From positions 1 to 37,592 of the forward strand of contig CALGPO010000068.1 of assembly GCA_937960465.1 (NCBI GenBank): a stretch of DNA of 37,592 bases, written 5' to 3'. This DNA comes from an uncultured bacterium (GTDB lineage Bacteria; Nitrospirota; Thermodesulfovibrionia; Thermodesulfovibrionales; Dissulfurispiraceae). Shown here one piece after another: positions 26,970-37,004 of this stretch. A program made the position numbers and the translations under genes. Each line of letters starts with the position of its first letter. Position 1 is the stretch's first letter. The notes beneath the pieces were generated by a model, which was not told where the DNA came from, did no database searches, and was given only the letters and a program-made list of their open reading frames with translations.

Positions 26970-29609
26970 TGATACAACCTCGGCAACTGCCAACTTGCTG
27001 AATACTATTCTGTTATCTACAACATCCACTTCTACCATATCTCCTTCGCTGAATGTGCCGTCAAGGAGCTTCAATGCAAGGGGATTGAGTATTTCCTTCT
27101 GAATTGCCCGTTTTAATGGCCTTGCTCCGTAAATAGGGTCGTATCCTGCTCTTGCAATGAACTCTTTGGCATTTTCTGTAAGCACAATGTCAAGCCTCTT
27201 TTCATGGAGATACTTTTTCATCCTGTTCACCTGAATCTCAACAATCTGCTTTAAAAGTTCCTCACTCAGTGGATTGAATATGATTGTTTCGTCAATCCTG
27301 TTCAGGAACTCAGGCCTGAAGAATGCCTTCAGGTCTTCCATGACTTTTTCTTTTAATTCTTTTTCATTTTCGCTCCAGTGCGAAGGTCTTTTTATCCTCT
27401 CTTCCAATATCTCCTGAATATGGGTGCTGCCGATGTTTGATGTCATTATGACTATGGTATTTCTGAAATCCACAGTGCGTCCATGCCCATCTGTAAGCCT
27501 GCCGTCGTCAAGCAACTGGAGCAGGATGTTGAAGACCTCCTGATGCGCCTTTTCCACTTCATCGAACAGGATTACGGAATAAGGCCTTCTCCGTACTGCT
27601 TCTGTAAGCTGTCCGCCCTCTTCGTATCCCACATAGCCCGGAGGCGCTCCAACGAGTCTTGACACAGTATGCCGCTCCTGATATTCGGACATATCGATCC
27701 TTATCATTGCAGCCTCGTCGTCAAACATAAACTCTGCAAGAGCCTTTGCCAGTTCTGTCTTTCCCACGCCTGTCGGGCCGAGGAACAGAAAAGAGCCTAT
27801 AGGCCTGTTCGGATCCTGAAGTCCTGCTCGTGCCCGCCGTATGGCATCGGATACTGCAACAATTGCCTTATCTTGGCCAACAACCCTGAGCCTCAGCCTG
27901 TCCTCCATATGTATCAGCTTCTGCACCTCTGTCTCCAGCATCCTTGAAACAGGAACACCTGTCCATTTGGATACGACCTCTGCGATGTCTTCTTCATCTA
28001 CCTCTTCCTTAAGCATCTTTCTTTTTGTCTGGGTTTCTTTTAGTTTTATATTTTCAGCTTCGAGCGCCTTCTGGAGTTCGAGGAGTCGCCCGTATCTAAG
28101 TTCTGCAGCCTTTGTGAGATCTCCTTCCCTTTCCGCCCTTTCCGACTCTGTCTTTGTCTTTTCTATCTGCTCTTTTATATCCCTTATCTTCTGTATTACC
28201 TCTTTTTCACTCAGCCACTGCGCCCTTAATGAATCCCTCTTTGCCTGGATTTCTGCCATTTCTCTACCGAGCTTTTCGAGTTTCTCCCTTGCATCAAGGG
28301 AGCCGTCATCCCTCATCAATGCCTGTTTTTCTATCTCGAACTGCCTTAATTTTCTTTCTATCTCGTCCAGTTCCACAGGCATGCTGTCTATCTCCATCCT
28401 TAGCCTTGCTGCGGACTCATCAATGAGGTCTATGGCCTTATCAGGCAGGAATCTGTCCGTTATATACCTGTGGGAAAGAACTGCAGCAGCTATAAGGGCG
28501 GAGTCTTTTATCTTCACCCCGTGATGGACCTCGTATTTTTCTTTGAGCCCCCTCAAAATGGAGATTGTATCCTCAACAGAGGGCTCTTTTATATAAACAG
28601 GTTGAAATCTCCTCTCCAGTGCAGGATCTTTTTCTACATGCTTCCTGTATTCATCAACAGTTGTGGCACCAATGCATCTCAATTCCCCCCTTGCAAGAGC
28701 AGGCTTCAACATATTGGCTGCATCGACAGCGCCTTCTGCTGCGCCTGCACCAACGAGCGTGTGAAGCTCGTCAATAAAGGTTATTATCTTTCCTTCCGAC
28801 TGCTCTATCTCTTTTAAGACTGCTTTCAGTCTCTCTTCAAACTCGCCCCTGTATTTTGAGCCTGCAACGAGACTGCCTATATCGAGGGCAATCAATCTCT
28901 TATCCCTTAAGGTTTCAGGGACATCCCCTGCAACTATCCTCTGTGCAAGTCCTTCTGCTATTGCTGTTTTGCCAACGCCCGGGTCGCCTATAAGCACAGG
29001 ATTATTTTTTGTCCTTCTGGAAAGCACATGAATTACCCTTCTTATTTCCTCATCCCTTCCAATTACAGGGTCGAGCTTTCCTCTTCTTGCAAGGTCTGTA
29101 AGGTCTTTAGCATAGCGTGCAATTGCCTGGTATTTTTCTTCGGGATTAGGGTCTGTTACACGGTGAACCCCCCGTATCTCCCTCATTGCAGAAAGAATAT
29201 TATCAGGATTTGCGCCGTATCTCTTGAGAATATCAGATGCCGGGCCATATGCCTTTGAAATGGCAAGCAGCAGATGCTCAACGCTTATGAATTCATCTGT
29301 TAAATGCGTTGCCTCTTCAAATGCCTTTTCCAGCACTGTTTTTAGTCTTGGAGCTATATATATCTGTCCAAGAGGTGTTGCACCCGAGACCTTCGGGAAC
29401 TTTTCTATTTCCTTATCAATATCTGCTTTTAATGAATTTATGTCTGCATTGAGACGCTTAAGTATCTGGCATGCTATTCCATCTTCGTCCTCAAGGAGCG
29501 CATAAAGGAGATGCTCCACATCGAGCTGTTGATTGCCTTTTGCCTCTGCAATCCTCTGGGCCTCCTGCAGCGCCTCCTGACTCTTTACTGTCAATTTATC
29601 CAATCTCAT
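26967..29609 (-). CDS. clpB: ATP-dependent disaggregase ClpB
   Basis: Hsp100 disaggregase acting with DnaK/DnaJ. It has 880 residues from ATG 29609 ([18 protein letters not shown]), chosen because AGGAGG lies 9 nt upstream; an in-frame upstream start adds only 8 residues. It contains the two-repeat N domain, AAA1 with [18 protein letters not shown] and the [11 protein letters not shown] Walker B, the coiled-coil M domain (about 400-530) that distinguishes ClpB from ClpA/C, AAA2 with [19 protein letters not shown], and the C-terminal domain. It is in the operon dnaJ-hspR-clpB. Confidence 0.97.
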   Translation of the reverse strand: MRLDKLTVKSQEALQEAQRIAEAKGNQQLDVEHLLYALLEDEDGIACQILKRLNADINSLKADIDKEIEKFPKVSGATPLGQIYIAPRLKTVLEKAFEEATHLTDEFISVEHLLLAISKAYGPASDILKRYGANPDNILSAMREIRGVHRVTDPNPEEKYQAIARYAKDLTDLARRGKLDPVIGRDEEIRRVIHVLSRRTKNNPVLIGDPGVGKTAIAEGLAQRIVAGDVPETLRDKRLIALDIGSLVAGSKYRGEFEERLKAVLKEIEQSEGKIITFIDELHTLVGAGAAEGAVDAANMLKPALARGELRCIGATTVDEYRKHVEKDPALERRFQPVYIKEPSVEDTISILRGLKEKYEVHHGVKIKDSALIAAAVLSHRYITDRFLPDKAIDLIDESAARLRMEIDSMPVELDEIERKLRQFEIEKQALMRDDGSLDAREKLEKLGREMAEIQAKRDSLRAQWLSEKEVIQKIRDIKEQIEKTKTESERAEREGDLTKAAELRYGRLLELQKALEAENIKLKETQTKRKMLKEEVDEEDIAEVVSKWTGVPVSRMLETEVQKLIHMEDRLRLRVVGQDKAIVAVSDAIRRARAGLQDPNRPIGSFLFLGPTGVGKTELAKALAEFMFDDEAAMIRIDMSEYQERHTVSRLVGAPPGYVGYEEGGQLTEAVRRRPYSVILFDEVEKAHQEVFNILLQLLDDGRLTDGHGRTVDFRNTIVIMTSNIGSTHIQEILEERIKRPSHWSENEKELKEKVMEDLKAFFRPEFLNRIDETIIFNPLSEELLKQIVEIQVNRMKKYLHEKRLDIVLTENAKEFIARAGYDPIYGARPLKRAIQKEILNPLALKLLDGTFSEGDMVEVDVVDNRIVFSKLAVAEVVS

Positions 29610-29622
29610 ACCTCTAAGCCTC

Positions 29623-29973
29623 CTATTCTTCAAATATCCTTCTTAATCGTTCTTCAAATTGCCGTCTTATATCATTTTCCATGAAGCGCATCATTTCTCT
29701 CATTTCTTCCTGCATTGCCTGTATCCTGTTTCTCATGCGAAGGATTATATCCACACCAGCCTTATTAACTCCGAGCTCCTTTGTGAGCTTTATGACAAGA
29801 TTCAGCCTCTCTATATCCTCGTCAGAATAGAGCCTTTGCTTGTTTACCCTATGTGGACGTACAAACCCTTCCCTCTCGTACATCCTCAATGTCTGGGGAT
29901 GCACTTCAAGGATTCTTGAAACCACGCTTATCATATATACAGGGCTGCTTCTGTCCTGTCTTTTTCTGACCAT
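29623..29973 (-). CDS. hspR: MerR-family heat shock repressor HspR
   Basis: A 116-residue MerR-type regulator. The HTH reads [30 protein letters not shown], followed by the wing [14 protein letters not shown] and a helical C-terminal part. HspR proteins in Actinobacteria and some other phyla repress dnaK and clpB operons using DnaK as co-repressor. The position between dnaJ and clpB supports that identity. Its ribosome site AAGGAGG lies inside the end of dnaJ, 2 bp before that stop, and clpB starts 13 bp after its stop. Confidence 0.9.
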   Translation of the reverse strand: MVRKRQDRSSPVYMISVVSRILEVHPQTLRMYEREGFVRPHRVNKQRLYSDEDIERLNLVIKLTKELGVNKAGVDIILRMRNRIQAMQEEMREMMRFMENDIRRQFEERLRRIFEE

Positions 29974-29975
29974 TC

Positions 29976-31049
29976 CTATTGCCTCCTTATCCCCTTTCTC
30001 GGATCTTCTTTATAAAGGGCCTCTATTTTATTTATTGCCTCTTTTGCGCTCTCAGGAATGTCTTTTGGAACTACTATTTTTATATCTACATATTCATCGC
30101 CTCTGTGTTTTGTTTTCGGAGAAATAAAACCCTTTCCTGAAAGTTTGAATCGCTGGCCCCCTTGAGTTCCCTGCGGCAGCTTCATTATAGCAGAGCCGTC
30201 TATTGTCGGCACCTCTATCTTTGCGCCAAATGCGGCTTCGCCAAAGGTTACAGGCAACTGCAAATAAATATCATCGCCTTTTCTCGTAAACACTGGATGT
30301 GGCTTTATAGTTATTTCAATAAGCAAATCGCCTGCTGGCCCTCCACCGGTGCCTGCATTGCCCATGCCTCTAAGTTTTACAATAGAACCATTATCAACAC
30401 CTGCCGGTATCTTTACCTTTACTGACTCTGTGTGTACAATTTTGCCTCTTCCTCCGCATTTCTTGCATATAGATGTGATCTTTCTGCCCGTACCATGACA
30501 TTCAGGGCAGGTCTGGGCAATCTTGAAAAAGCCTTTTGATGTCTGTATTTTTCCTGTACCTTTGCATGTAGGGCATATCTGAGAAGATTCAGCGCCTGTG
30601 CCATTACAGGCATCGCAATTAATAGTCCTTTTAATACTTATCGGTCTGGTTACCCCTGCAAATGCCTCCTCGAGGGTAAGTTCTACTTCCATAAGTATGT
30701 CTTCGCCCCTGGCATAATGCTCTGCTGCCCTGAACCTTGTGCCGAATAAATCCCCGAATATGTCTCCGAAGTCAAAGGCCTCTCCAAAATCGAAACCTTT
30801 AAATCCCTCAAAGCCGGGAAACTCATAAGCGGTTCCTGCCCTATCGTATTCTGCACGCTTCTGTGGGTCGCCGAGCACAGCGTATGCCTCGTTTATCTCC
30901 TTGAATTTCTCCTCTGCAGTCTTGTCTCCCGGATTCAGATCAGGATGATACTTCCGCGCAAGCCTTCTGAAAGCCTTTTTAATCTCATCCGGAGATGCAT
31001 CCTTGCTGACGCCGAGTATCTGGTAATAGTCTTTTACTGTTGTGGACAT
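29976..31049 (-). CDS. dnaJ: Chaperone DnaJ
   Basis: Hsp40 co-chaperone that stimulates DnaK. It has 357 residues: J domain with the HPD tripeptide ([22 protein letters not shown]), a short Gly/Phe region ([20 protein letters not shown]), four CxxCxGxG-type zinc repeats ([32 protein letters not shown]) and the two beta-barrel substrate-binding domains. It is therefore a type I DnaJ, not CbpA. It is first in the dnaJ-hspR-clpB operon. ATG 31049 has GGAGAGAAG directly upstream and a consensus promoter 23 bp away. Confidence 0.96.
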   Translation of the reverse strand: MSTTVKDYYQILGVSKDASPDEIKKAFRRLARKYHPDLNPGDKTAEEKFKEINEAYAVLGDPQKRAEYDRAGTAYEFPGFEGFKGFDFGEAFDFGDIFGDLFGTRFRAAEHYARGEDILMEVELTLEEAFAGVTRPISIKRTINCDACNGTGAESSQICPTCKGTGKIQTSKGFFKIAQTCPECHGTGRKITSICKKCGGRGKIVHTESVKVKIPAGVDNGSIVKLRGMGNAGTGGGPAGDLLIEITIKPHPVFTRKGDDIYLQLPVTFGEAAFGAKIEVPTIDGSAIMKLPQGTQGGQRFKLSGKGFISPKTKHRGDEYVDIKIVVPKDIPESAKEAINKIEALYKEDPRKGIRRQ

Positions 31050-31071
31050 CTTCTCTCCTTTGTCTGTTCAT

Positions 31072-31100
31072 ATAATAATACTTTAGTAATAGTTTGTCAA
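31072..31100 (-). promoter_or_regulatory. Sigma-70-type promoter of dnaJ-hspR-clpB
   Basis: On the minus strand TTGACA (31100-31095), exactly 17 bp, then TATTAT (31077-31072). The ATG of dnaJ is 22 bp downstream of the -10 box. I saw no full HAIR operator (CTTGAGT-N7-ACTCAAG) overlapping it. Confidence 0.75.
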
Positions 31101-31121
31101 GTGTTTTGATTCGATTAAAAT

Positions 31122-31841
31122 CTATTTGCCGACAAGAACTGCCTTGACAGAGCCAAGCTGCACTTTGGTTTTCAGCATCACCGGCGTTCTCTTTTCATCA
31201 TCGGTAAGCCAGATCAGGATGTCTCCTTTTCTGTAAAAGATGCCCTCTGATTTCATTATGGGCTTTATGAGAATGGTTTTGAATGTACCGAGGGGTGTTT
31301 CAACAGTCTCTTTATTTAAGACCTGTACCTCAGCCGTATATAATTTTTTGCTGTCGAACACTTCAATAAAAACCGATTTGCCCACTTTTAGAGGAAGTTG
31401 TCTGACATAATAAAGGCAAGAAAGTGGATCGAGGGCTGAATCATTTATGGCATGACTTGTTGTTTCATTGTTGAGATAGTTTATGTATTTGGCCGTTTTT
31501 GCAGCATGGTCAAAGATGATCTCCTTATCCCTCCTGTATTTCCCTTCCCTGAGCTTTATCCTATAGTTTTGAGGAATTCCGACAAAATTTTGAATCCGCT
31601 CTTTCTTTAATGTGCTGACTACGGTATCCTCTACAGTATAAAAGATGGATACCCACTTTGCAGAATTTGCCTTTGATATGAATTGTATGTTAGTGCCGTT
31701 GTCTTTTGCCTCAAGGACGGACTCTCCTGTTTTAATGCCAGCCCATGTAAGGTCGTACTGCAGCCTTTCAGGAATATCAAAGGCAAAGGCATTAGCAGTG
31801 AAATGTATGACGAATATAAAAAGCAAGAATTTAAATTTCAT
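31122..31841 (-). CDS. DUF3108-like exported protein
   Basis: A 239-residue protein with a clear signal peptide ([19 protein letters not shown]). The mature part starts [19 protein letters not shown], which is the DUF3108 pattern, and ends in a beta-rich domain with [22 protein letters not shown]. The function of the family is not established; it is predicted periplasmic or outer-membrane associated. It is divergent from hisA with 37 bp between the starts. Confidence 0.8.
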   Translation of the reverse strand: MKFKFLLFIFVIHFTANAFAFDIPERLQYDLTWAGIKTGESVLEAKDNGTNIQFISKANSAKWVSIFYTVEDTVVSTLKKERIQNFVGIPQNYRIKLREGKYRRDKEIIFDHAAKTAKYINYLNNETTSHAINDSALDPLSCLYYVRQLPLKVGKSVFIEVFDSKKLYTAEVQVLNKETVETPLGTFKTILIKPIMKSEGIFYRKGDILIWLTDDEKRTPVMLKTKVQLGSVKAVLVGK

Positions 31842-31878
31842 ATTTCAGTTCCTAATCCGCTTTTTGTTATATTACTCT

Positions 31879-32601
31879 ATGCTTGTAATTCCTGCAATAG
31901 ACTTAAAGGACGGCCTCTGTGTAAGACTCCTTCAGGGAAAGAAGGAGGATGCCACAGTTTATTCCGATGCCCCTGCATCAACTGCCCGGAGATGGGAGGC
32001 ATGCGGCGCAAGGCTCCTCCATGTTGTTGACCTCGACGGCGCATTTACGGGCAATCAAAAAAATATAGAGAGCATACGAAGAATCAGGGAAGCAGTAAAA
32101 ATGGACATAGAAGTGGGCGGAGGCATAAGGGATATGGAAAGAATTGAGTTGCTCCTTGGGGTGGGAATAAACAGAGTAATACTTGGTACAGTTGCCATTG
32201 AAAGACCTGAGCTTGTAAAAGAGGCATGTAAAAGGTATCCCGGCAAAGTGGTTGTTGGTATCGATGCGAAGAGCGGTTTTGTTGCTGTAAAGGGATGGGT
32301 GGAGGTCACTGAGGTTAAGGCAATAGAGCTTGCCCTGAGGATGCAGGATTATGGAGTATGGGGGATAATCTATACAGACATCTCAAGGGATGGCATGATG
32401 ACAGGGCCTAATATCCCTGCCATAAGAGAGATGGTGGAGACAGTGCATATACCTGTTATTGCCTCAGGTGGTGTATCATCCATTGATGATATAAAAAGGC
32501 TTAAGGAGATAAAAGGCCTCTACGGCGTCATTACAGGAAAGGCACTTTACAGTGGTGCAATTGACCTCAAAGAGGCGATAAAACTAACAGAAAAAGTATG
32601 A
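31879..32601 (+). CDS. hisA: Phosphoribosylformimino-AICAR ribotide isomerase
   Basis: Fourth-step isomerase of histidine synthesis. It has 240 residues from ATG 31879; the longer frame upstream reads through DUF3108 antisense sequence and is not real. It is a TIM barrel with the N-terminal catalytic Asp in [19 protein letters not shown], the phosphate-binding GGGIRD and the second catalytic Asp in [10 protein letters not shown]. hisF, which normally follows, begins only at 37008, so the two are now separated by an accessory insertion of about 4.4 kb. Confidence 0.95.
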   Translation: MLVIPAIDLKDGLCVRLLQGKKEDATVYSDAPASTARRWEACGARLLHVVDLDGAFTGNQKNIESIRRIREAVKMDIEVGGGIRDMERIELLLGVGINRVILGTVAIERPELVKEACKRYPGKVVVGIDAKSGFVAVKGWVEVTEVKAIELALRMQDYGVWGIIYTDISRDGMMTGPNIPAIREMVETVHIPVIASGGVSSIDDIKRLKEIKGLYGVITGKALYSGAIDLKEAIKLTEKV

Positions 32602-32681
32602 AGGTGATAGAAAAAGCTCAGGTTTGAGATAGAAGATATTAACTGCAAAATTAATAATGCTTTTGAATGCAAGGAAACATG

Positions 32682-33530
32682 ATGACACACCATAAGTTAA
32701 TAATTGGCAATTGTATGAGTATGCAAGAAATACCAGATGAAAGTGTTCATTTAATGTTAACATCACCACCTTATTTTAACGCACCATTTGATTATAAAGG
32801 ATTGTTTAAGAATTATGATCAGTATTTAAGCGTATTAAATAGAGTAGCTCGGGAAGTATTTAGAGTGTTACAAAATGGCAGAATTGCTGTATTAAACATT
32901 GATGATATGCTTGTAAATGGTGAAAAATTTCCAATCGTTGCTGATGCCACAAAAATATTTCAATCCGCTGGTTTTAGATATAGAGATAGAATGATATGGA
33001 AAAAACCTGACGGTTATTTAAGAATAAGCAGAAGGAGTGGGGTAATTTTACAAAATCCTTATCCAATGTACTTTTATCCCGATAATCTTTTAGAAAGTAT
33101 AATAATATTTCAAAAGGGCAAATTCGATTATCGATCAATACCAAAAGAAGTAAGGGAAGAGTCAAAAATTGATATAAAAGAATTCTCTGATAATAAATGG
33201 TATATGACACTTTGGGAAATGGTTAATGTTTTGCCGGGTTCACCCTTAGAAAAAGAGATTGCTGCTTTCCCTGAAGAGTTACCCTATAGAGTTATAAAGT
33301 TATTTTCTTACAAAGGAGAGACAGTATTAGATCCATTTGCAGGAAGTGGAACCACTATGAAGGTAGCCAGACAACTTGGAAGAAACAGCATAGGAATAGA
33401 AATTAAAAAATCTTTAATTTCTATAATTAAGAAAAAACTAGGTTTTGATGGGCAATTAAATCTTGATAATCGGGATGATACTTTTGAAGTAATAATAAGG
33501 GAAGGCGGCAAATATGGATGTATCAGCTAA
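32682..33530 (+). CDS. DNA methyltransferase, beta class (probable m4C)
   Basis: Restriction-modification methyltransferase. From ATG 32682 (MTHHKLIIGNCMSM) it has 282 residues. Catalytic motif IV TSPPY is near residues 27-31 and the AdoMet motif I DPFAGSGTT is near 217-225, the order of the beta class. SPPY favours N4-cytosine over N6-adenine modification, but this is not certain. The start choice rests on AAGGAA at 32671-32676; ATG 32667 and 32679 are in frame. The sequence is more AT-rich than the core genes. The stop overlaps the next gene by 17 bp. Confidence 0.88.
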   Translation: MTHHKLIIGNCMSMQEIPDESVHLMLTSPPYFNAPFDYKGLFKNYDQYLSVLNRVAREVFRVLQNGRIAVLNIDDMLVNGEKFPIVADATKIFQSAGFRYRDRMIWKKPDGYLRISRRSGVILQNPYPMYFYPDNLLESIIIFQKGKFDYRSIPKEVREESKIDIKEFSDNKWYMTLWEMVNVLPGSPLEKEIAAFPEELPYRVIKLFSYKGETVLDPFAGSGTTMKVARQLGRNSIGIEIKKSLISIIKKKLGFDGQLNLDNRDDTFEVIIREGGKYGCIS

Positions 33531-34587
33531 AGTAACAGGTATAAAATATACTCCATTTTTGTGTCGTCCAATGAATCAATATGGCATATCCGAAATAGAT
33601 TTTGCTTTTAGTAATGATGCAGCATTTATACTAAATATTCAAGAAAATAAACAAGTTGCTTTGAGCTGGTGGGTATCTCCAAAGAGAACAAGATCATATC
33701 CTTATGCAAGAGTGTATGACACTTTAAATTTTCAGGGTAAAAAATCAACGATAATTCCTATCCTAAAAGATGAGGGAAAGGAGGGAGATAGAGATTTTTT
33801 ACAGTGGGACACTGTTTCTTTAATGAGTTTGTTGGGTGTTTATGTGATTATTGGTTACTATAAAATAGCTGAACGAAGTTTAAGATATAGGCATAAAATA
33901 ACAAATCAAAAATTTGATATTCAACATATTAAAGAGAAACTAAATAACCTTTTATCTTACCAATCAGATGCCTTGCATTGGAATCTTGCACAAATTGAAG
34001 AAGTTGCTGAAATTGCTCAGAAGGCATTGGACTCATACAAAAAAATTGCAAAAAAACTTGATGTTGAAATGCATTCAAAAGAAACCGCTGAAAAAAGAGT
34101 TAAGGAACTTCTTAAAGGAAAGGAAAATTTTATGGGACTTTCCCGAACATTAGCAGAGAAGGCACAAAGAAGAGAATTCGTAACAGTTCAACCAAAAGAA
34201 AGATTATCTGGGATCAAAGCCACTTTAACAATTAAAAACTATCTTGGAGGGTATTATTTCTTTACCTGTGATGAGGTAAATATTGAAAAAGGAGTTATCT
34301 ATCTAATAGAGGGAAAACACAGCAAGCTAAGTTCTATTCCTTCATTAGAAGATATAAAGGATGGTTTAATAAAAATGATTTTGTTTACAAATTTAAAAGA
34401 AGTAAAAATAGGGTCAACGGAATATACTCCTATGCCAATATTAAAACTTACAACAGACGTAGATTTTTCAACCAATAAGTTAAGAAATTCTCATATTAAT
34501 ATTTTGCGTCTTCTCAAAAAAGAAGCAGAAGAAAATGGTTTTCAAGTGTTAATTAACAAAACTAATTTGGATACAATTGATCTATAA
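33514..34587 (+). CDS. Probable type II restriction endonuclease
   Basis: A 357-residue protein overlapping the methyltransferase by 17 bp, the common layout of a type II system. Near the C-terminal third, Asp253 and the IEGK motif (Glu266, Lys268) in strand VIYLIEGKHSK fit a PD-(D/E)xK nuclease core. A long helical region (about 135-225) precedes it and may bind DNA or dimerise. I do not recognise a named prototype, and the recognition site is unknown. AT-rich codon use matches the methyltransferase and differs from hisA. Confidence 0.7.
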   Translation: MDVSAKVTGIKYTPFLCRPMNQYGISEIDFAFSNDAAFILNIQENKQVALSWWVSPKRTRSYPYARVYDTLNFQGKKSTIIPILKDEGKEGDRDFLQWDTVSLMSLLGVYVIIGYYKIAERSLRYRHKITNQKFDIQHIKEKLNNLLSYQSDALHWNLAQIEEVAEIAQKALDSYKKIAKKLDVEMHSKETAEKRVKELLKGKENFMGLSRTLAEKAQRREFVTVQPKERLSGIKATLTIKNYLGGYYFFTCDEVNIEKGVIYLIEGKHSKLSSIPSLEDIKDGLIKMILFTNLKEVKIGSTEYTPMPILKLTTDVDFSTNKLRNSHINILRLLKKEAEENGFQVLINKTNLDTIDL

Positions 34588-34652
34588 GCTAATGATATAC
34601 TCCTGTAGAAATTACCATAAGATAAAAGTCCTCAAGTTTAGATTATTTTAAG

Positions 34653-34918
34653 ATGAGGATTGATCAAAATACATTAAAGTTGTAGGGGCAATTCATGAAT
34701 TGCCCCTACATGCTATCAGGTATTTTGGTGAAGATTGCGAGATAAGGATCTTTGGTTCACGGATAGATGACTCTAAGAAGGGTGGGGACATAGACATCTA
34801 TATTGAGACCTCTTTAGAGGCAGGTCCTGAGGACAAGGCAGGATTCCTTGCAGACCTGAAGCTTGCGATTGGTGACCAGAGGATAGACCTCTTTACTTGG
34901 AAGCGCAGCGCATTCTAA
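34653..34918 (+). pseudogene. Broken nucleotidyltransferase gene interrupted by a 30-bp palindrome
   Basis: ATG 34653 opens MRIDQNTLK, the usual start of MNT-type proteins, and then meets a TAG inside a 30-bp palindrome (34681-34710). Downstream another frame resumes the family: IRYFGEDCEIRIFGSRIDDSKKGGDIDIYI, with GS and D-x-D motifs, to a stop at 34918. The end (LFTWKRSAF) departs from the family. The neighbouring frame from about 34897 reads LEAQRILKKGATIW, suggesting a second frameshift. The gene therefore has at least two lesions and is probably dead. Confidence 0.7.
34681..34710. repeat. Perfect 30-bp palindrome (REP-like)
   Basis: Each 15-bp half is the exact complement of the other; the left half is TGTAGGGGCAATTCA. 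It lies inside the 5' part of the nucleotidyltransferase gene and introduces a stop codon. Confidence 0.85.
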
Positions 34919-35161
34919 AAAAAGGCGCTACCATCTGGATTACAGGAACTTACCATAGCATCGGGGTAATAAATGTTGTTCTTCAGGATTTAGGGTTCAA
35001 GATATGGCAAAGGCGGTTGACCTCAAAGGCGCTCCGTATAAGAATTTGAAGGAGTATAAGGAATATAAGAAGTTGAGGGAGTAAGATGATAGAAGTGGAA
35101 CAGTTTGTTTATGAACGAGATAGGGAGACATTTCGGCGGATAGTCTTTGGAGAACTGAAAG
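34919..35161 (+). other. Gap between broken nucleotidyltransferase and nuclease gene, with two tiny frames
   Basis: Two short plus-strand frames are present. 35004-35084 encodes MAKAVDLKGAPYKNLKEYKE and six more residues. 35086-35172 encodes MIEVEQFVYERDRETFRRIV and eight more, and its end overlaps the next ATG (35162). Neither is recognised. They may be decayed gene ends or leader peptides. Nothing else was seen. Confidence 0.3.
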
Positions 35162-35923
35162 ATGACCGATAAAAGACCAGAAGTTCTTGAAAATGCACCG
35201 TTGCAATACGCGCCAGAAAATGAGCTGGGAGTTGTTTTTCTATTTTCACATATTTCAAAAAAACTGCGAGTTAGGGTTGAAAGCATTAGACCGCAATTCC
35301 CTGATTGTGTTGCATACCAAAAAACCTCTCATGGTGAAAAACGAATAAGGATTGAATTTGAGTATCGCTCAAGCAGTTTCAAAAGCCATAATCACTCAAG
35401 CAGAAAATGCGATTGGATAGTTTGCTGGGAGCATGATTGGCCTGAAGTTCCTAAAAATCTTAAAGTAATTGAACTTAGGAACTATTTTGGATTAGGTTTC
35501 AAGGTATGGATCCAACCTTATAATATCAAGCAACTAAATGGCCGTTGTCTTACAAATAAAGAGTCTTGGGGTGTTTCTAAACGAGCATCCTCTGGTGACC
35601 TATTATTAATGTATGCCAATAGACCCAAACAATGTATTGAAGATATTTTTTTGCTTACGGAAAAGCCTAAGCTTGGCAGGGCTGGATGGCGTGAGGGCGA
35701 CTGTTACCGGGGAGTGATTAAGAGAGTATGTAAACTTAAAAGTCCTATTTTTTTAGATGACCTAAGACAGCATAAAATCATCAAAACAGCCGGGTTTATC
35801 AAAGCTCATCTGCAAGGCAATAGCAATGTTACGGAATATTGGCCTCATCTGTATAGAATGATAGTAAATAGAAATCCAAGTATTAAGAAAAAGATTATTA
35901 AGTATGCACCGGAAAAGTTATAA
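35162..35923 (+). CDS. Putative PD-(D/E)xK-type nuclease fused to an EVE/PUA-like domain
   Basis: A 253-residue protein with two apparent parts. The N-terminal 110 residues resemble a restriction-endonuclease fold: PDCVAY (Pro47-Asp48) then strand RIRIEFEYRS (Glu65, Glu67) and CDWIVCWEHDW. From about 115 the sequence (QLNGRCLTNKESWGVSKRAS, GDLLLMYANR, YRGVIKRV, WPHLYRMI) looks like an EVE or related PUA-type domain, a fold that reads modified bases in some restriction enzymes. The gene overlaps the following adenine methyltransferase frame. Assignment is by eye and the active-site Lys is not evident. Confidence 0.5.
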   Translation: MTDKRPEVLENAPLQYAPENELGVVFLFSHISKKLRVRVESIRPQFPDCVAYQKTSHGEKRIRIEFEYRSSSFKSHNHSSRKCDWIVCWEHDWPEVPKNLKVIELRNYFGLGFKVWIQPYNIKQLNGRCLTNKESWGVSKRASSGDLLLMYANRPKQCIEDIFLLTEKPKLGRAGWREGDCYRGVIKRVCKLKSPIFLDDLRQHKIIKTAGFIKAHLQGNSNVTEYWPHLYRMIVNRNPSIKKKIIKYAPEKL

Positions 35924-35942
35924 CGAAAATATTAGAATCAAT

Positions 35943-37004
35943 ATGACTATCACCAATAAACAGATAGCATTAATAGACGACCCTGCATTCCCCTCAACCC
36001 GTTTTCAAGGAAGCAAGCTGAAGATAGTTGACTGGATTTGGGAGGCTATTAAGGATTTGGATTTTAATTCCGCTCTTGATGCTTTTGGCGGAACTGGGTG
36101 TGTTGGCTACATGCTAAAGGAAAAGGGCAAAAAGGTTACATATAACGATATTTTGAAGTTTAACTGGTACATCGGACTTGCGCTGATTGAAAATGACAGA
36201 GTTACATTAACAGACAACGAAATTGACTTTCTTCTTACAATGCATGATGAAATTAAATATCCAACTTTTGTTTATGATACCTTCAAAGATATTTACTTTA
36301 CTGATGAGGAAAACCAATGGATTGATATGGTAGTAACAAATATAAATCTCCTTGATGACATTTATAAAAAAGCCCTGGCCTATTTTGCGCTTTTTCAGGC
36401 ATGTATTATTAAAAGACCCTTTAATCTTTTTCACAGGAAGAATCTTTATATAAGATTTGCGGAGGTTAAAAGAGACTTTGGGAATAAGGCTACATGGGAT
36501 ACCCCTTTTGAAGTCCATTTCAGAAAATTCGTTGACGAGGCTAATCAAGCAGTCTTCTCAAACGGACAACATAATAAGGCGTTAAATTTAGATGTCTTTG
36601 ACATTGGAGGAGATTTTGATCTTGTCTATATTGACACCCCTTATATCTCAAAAGCCGGCGTTGGTGTTGATTATTTCAGTTTTTATCATTTCTTGGAAGG
36701 ATTGGTTAATTATCCCAAATGGGCAGAGATGATAGATTATCGGACAAAACATAAAAAATTAAAGGGAAACGGCTCTGTATGGATTAATAAAAATCAGATT
36801 CATTCTGCCTTTGATAGATTGTTTGAGAAATTTCAAGACAGTATCTTAGTTGTTTCTTACAGGGCTGACGGCATTCCGTCTATTGAAGAACTGGAAAACC
36901 TGCTGAGCAAATACAAACCAACTGTGCAAGAAATAAAACGGAAAAATTATAAATATGTTTTAAGCACCAATCATTCTGAAGAAGTCTTATTAATCGGGAG
37001 ATAA
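35943..37004 (+). CDS. D12-class adenine-specific DNA methyltransferase
   Basis: An alpha-class m6A methyltransferase. From ATG 35943 (MTITNKQIALIDDPAFPSTRFQGSKLK) it has 353 residues. AdoMet motif I is LDAFGGTGCVGYML (FGGTG about 48-52), and catalytic motif IV is YIDTPYIS (DTPY about 231-234), with a recognition domain between. ATG 35904 is in frame but overlaps the upstream gene; neither start has a clear ribosome site. It forms a second methyltransferase/nuclease pair with the preceding gene. Its stop is 3 bp before the hisF start codon. Confidence 0.82.
   Translation: MTITNKQIALIDDPAFPSTRFQGSKLKIVDWIWEAIKDLDFNSALDAFGGTGCVGYMLKEKGKKVTYNDILKFNWYIGLALIENDRVTLTDNEIDFLLTMHDEIKYPTFVYDTFKDIYFTDEENQWIDMVVTNINLLDDIYKKALAYFALFQACIIKRPFNLFHRKNLYIRFAEVKRDFGNKATWDTPFEVHFRKFVDEANQAVFSNGQHNKALNLDVFDIGGDFDLVYIDTPYISKAGVGVDYFSFYHFLEGLVNYPKWAEMIDYRTKHKKLKGNGSVWINKNQIHSAFDRLFEKFQDSILVVSYRADGIPSIEELENLLSKYKPTVQEIKRKNYKYVLSTNHSEEVLLIGR

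Noticed and set aside
27841-28524. Long plus-strand open frame (227 codons) opposite clpB
   Set aside because: It is a mirror of the clpB coding sequence, is serine/phenylalanine rich and has no family features; clpB is certain.
31072-31115. HAIR-type HspR operator at the dnaJ promoter
   Set aside because: Only weak ACTT/AAGT symmetry is present; the consensus halves with a 7-bp spacer are absent.
31645-31878. 78-residue N-terminal extension of HisA
   Set aside because: It reads antisense to the DUF3108 gene; HisA homologues begin at the MLVIPAIDL residue (31879).
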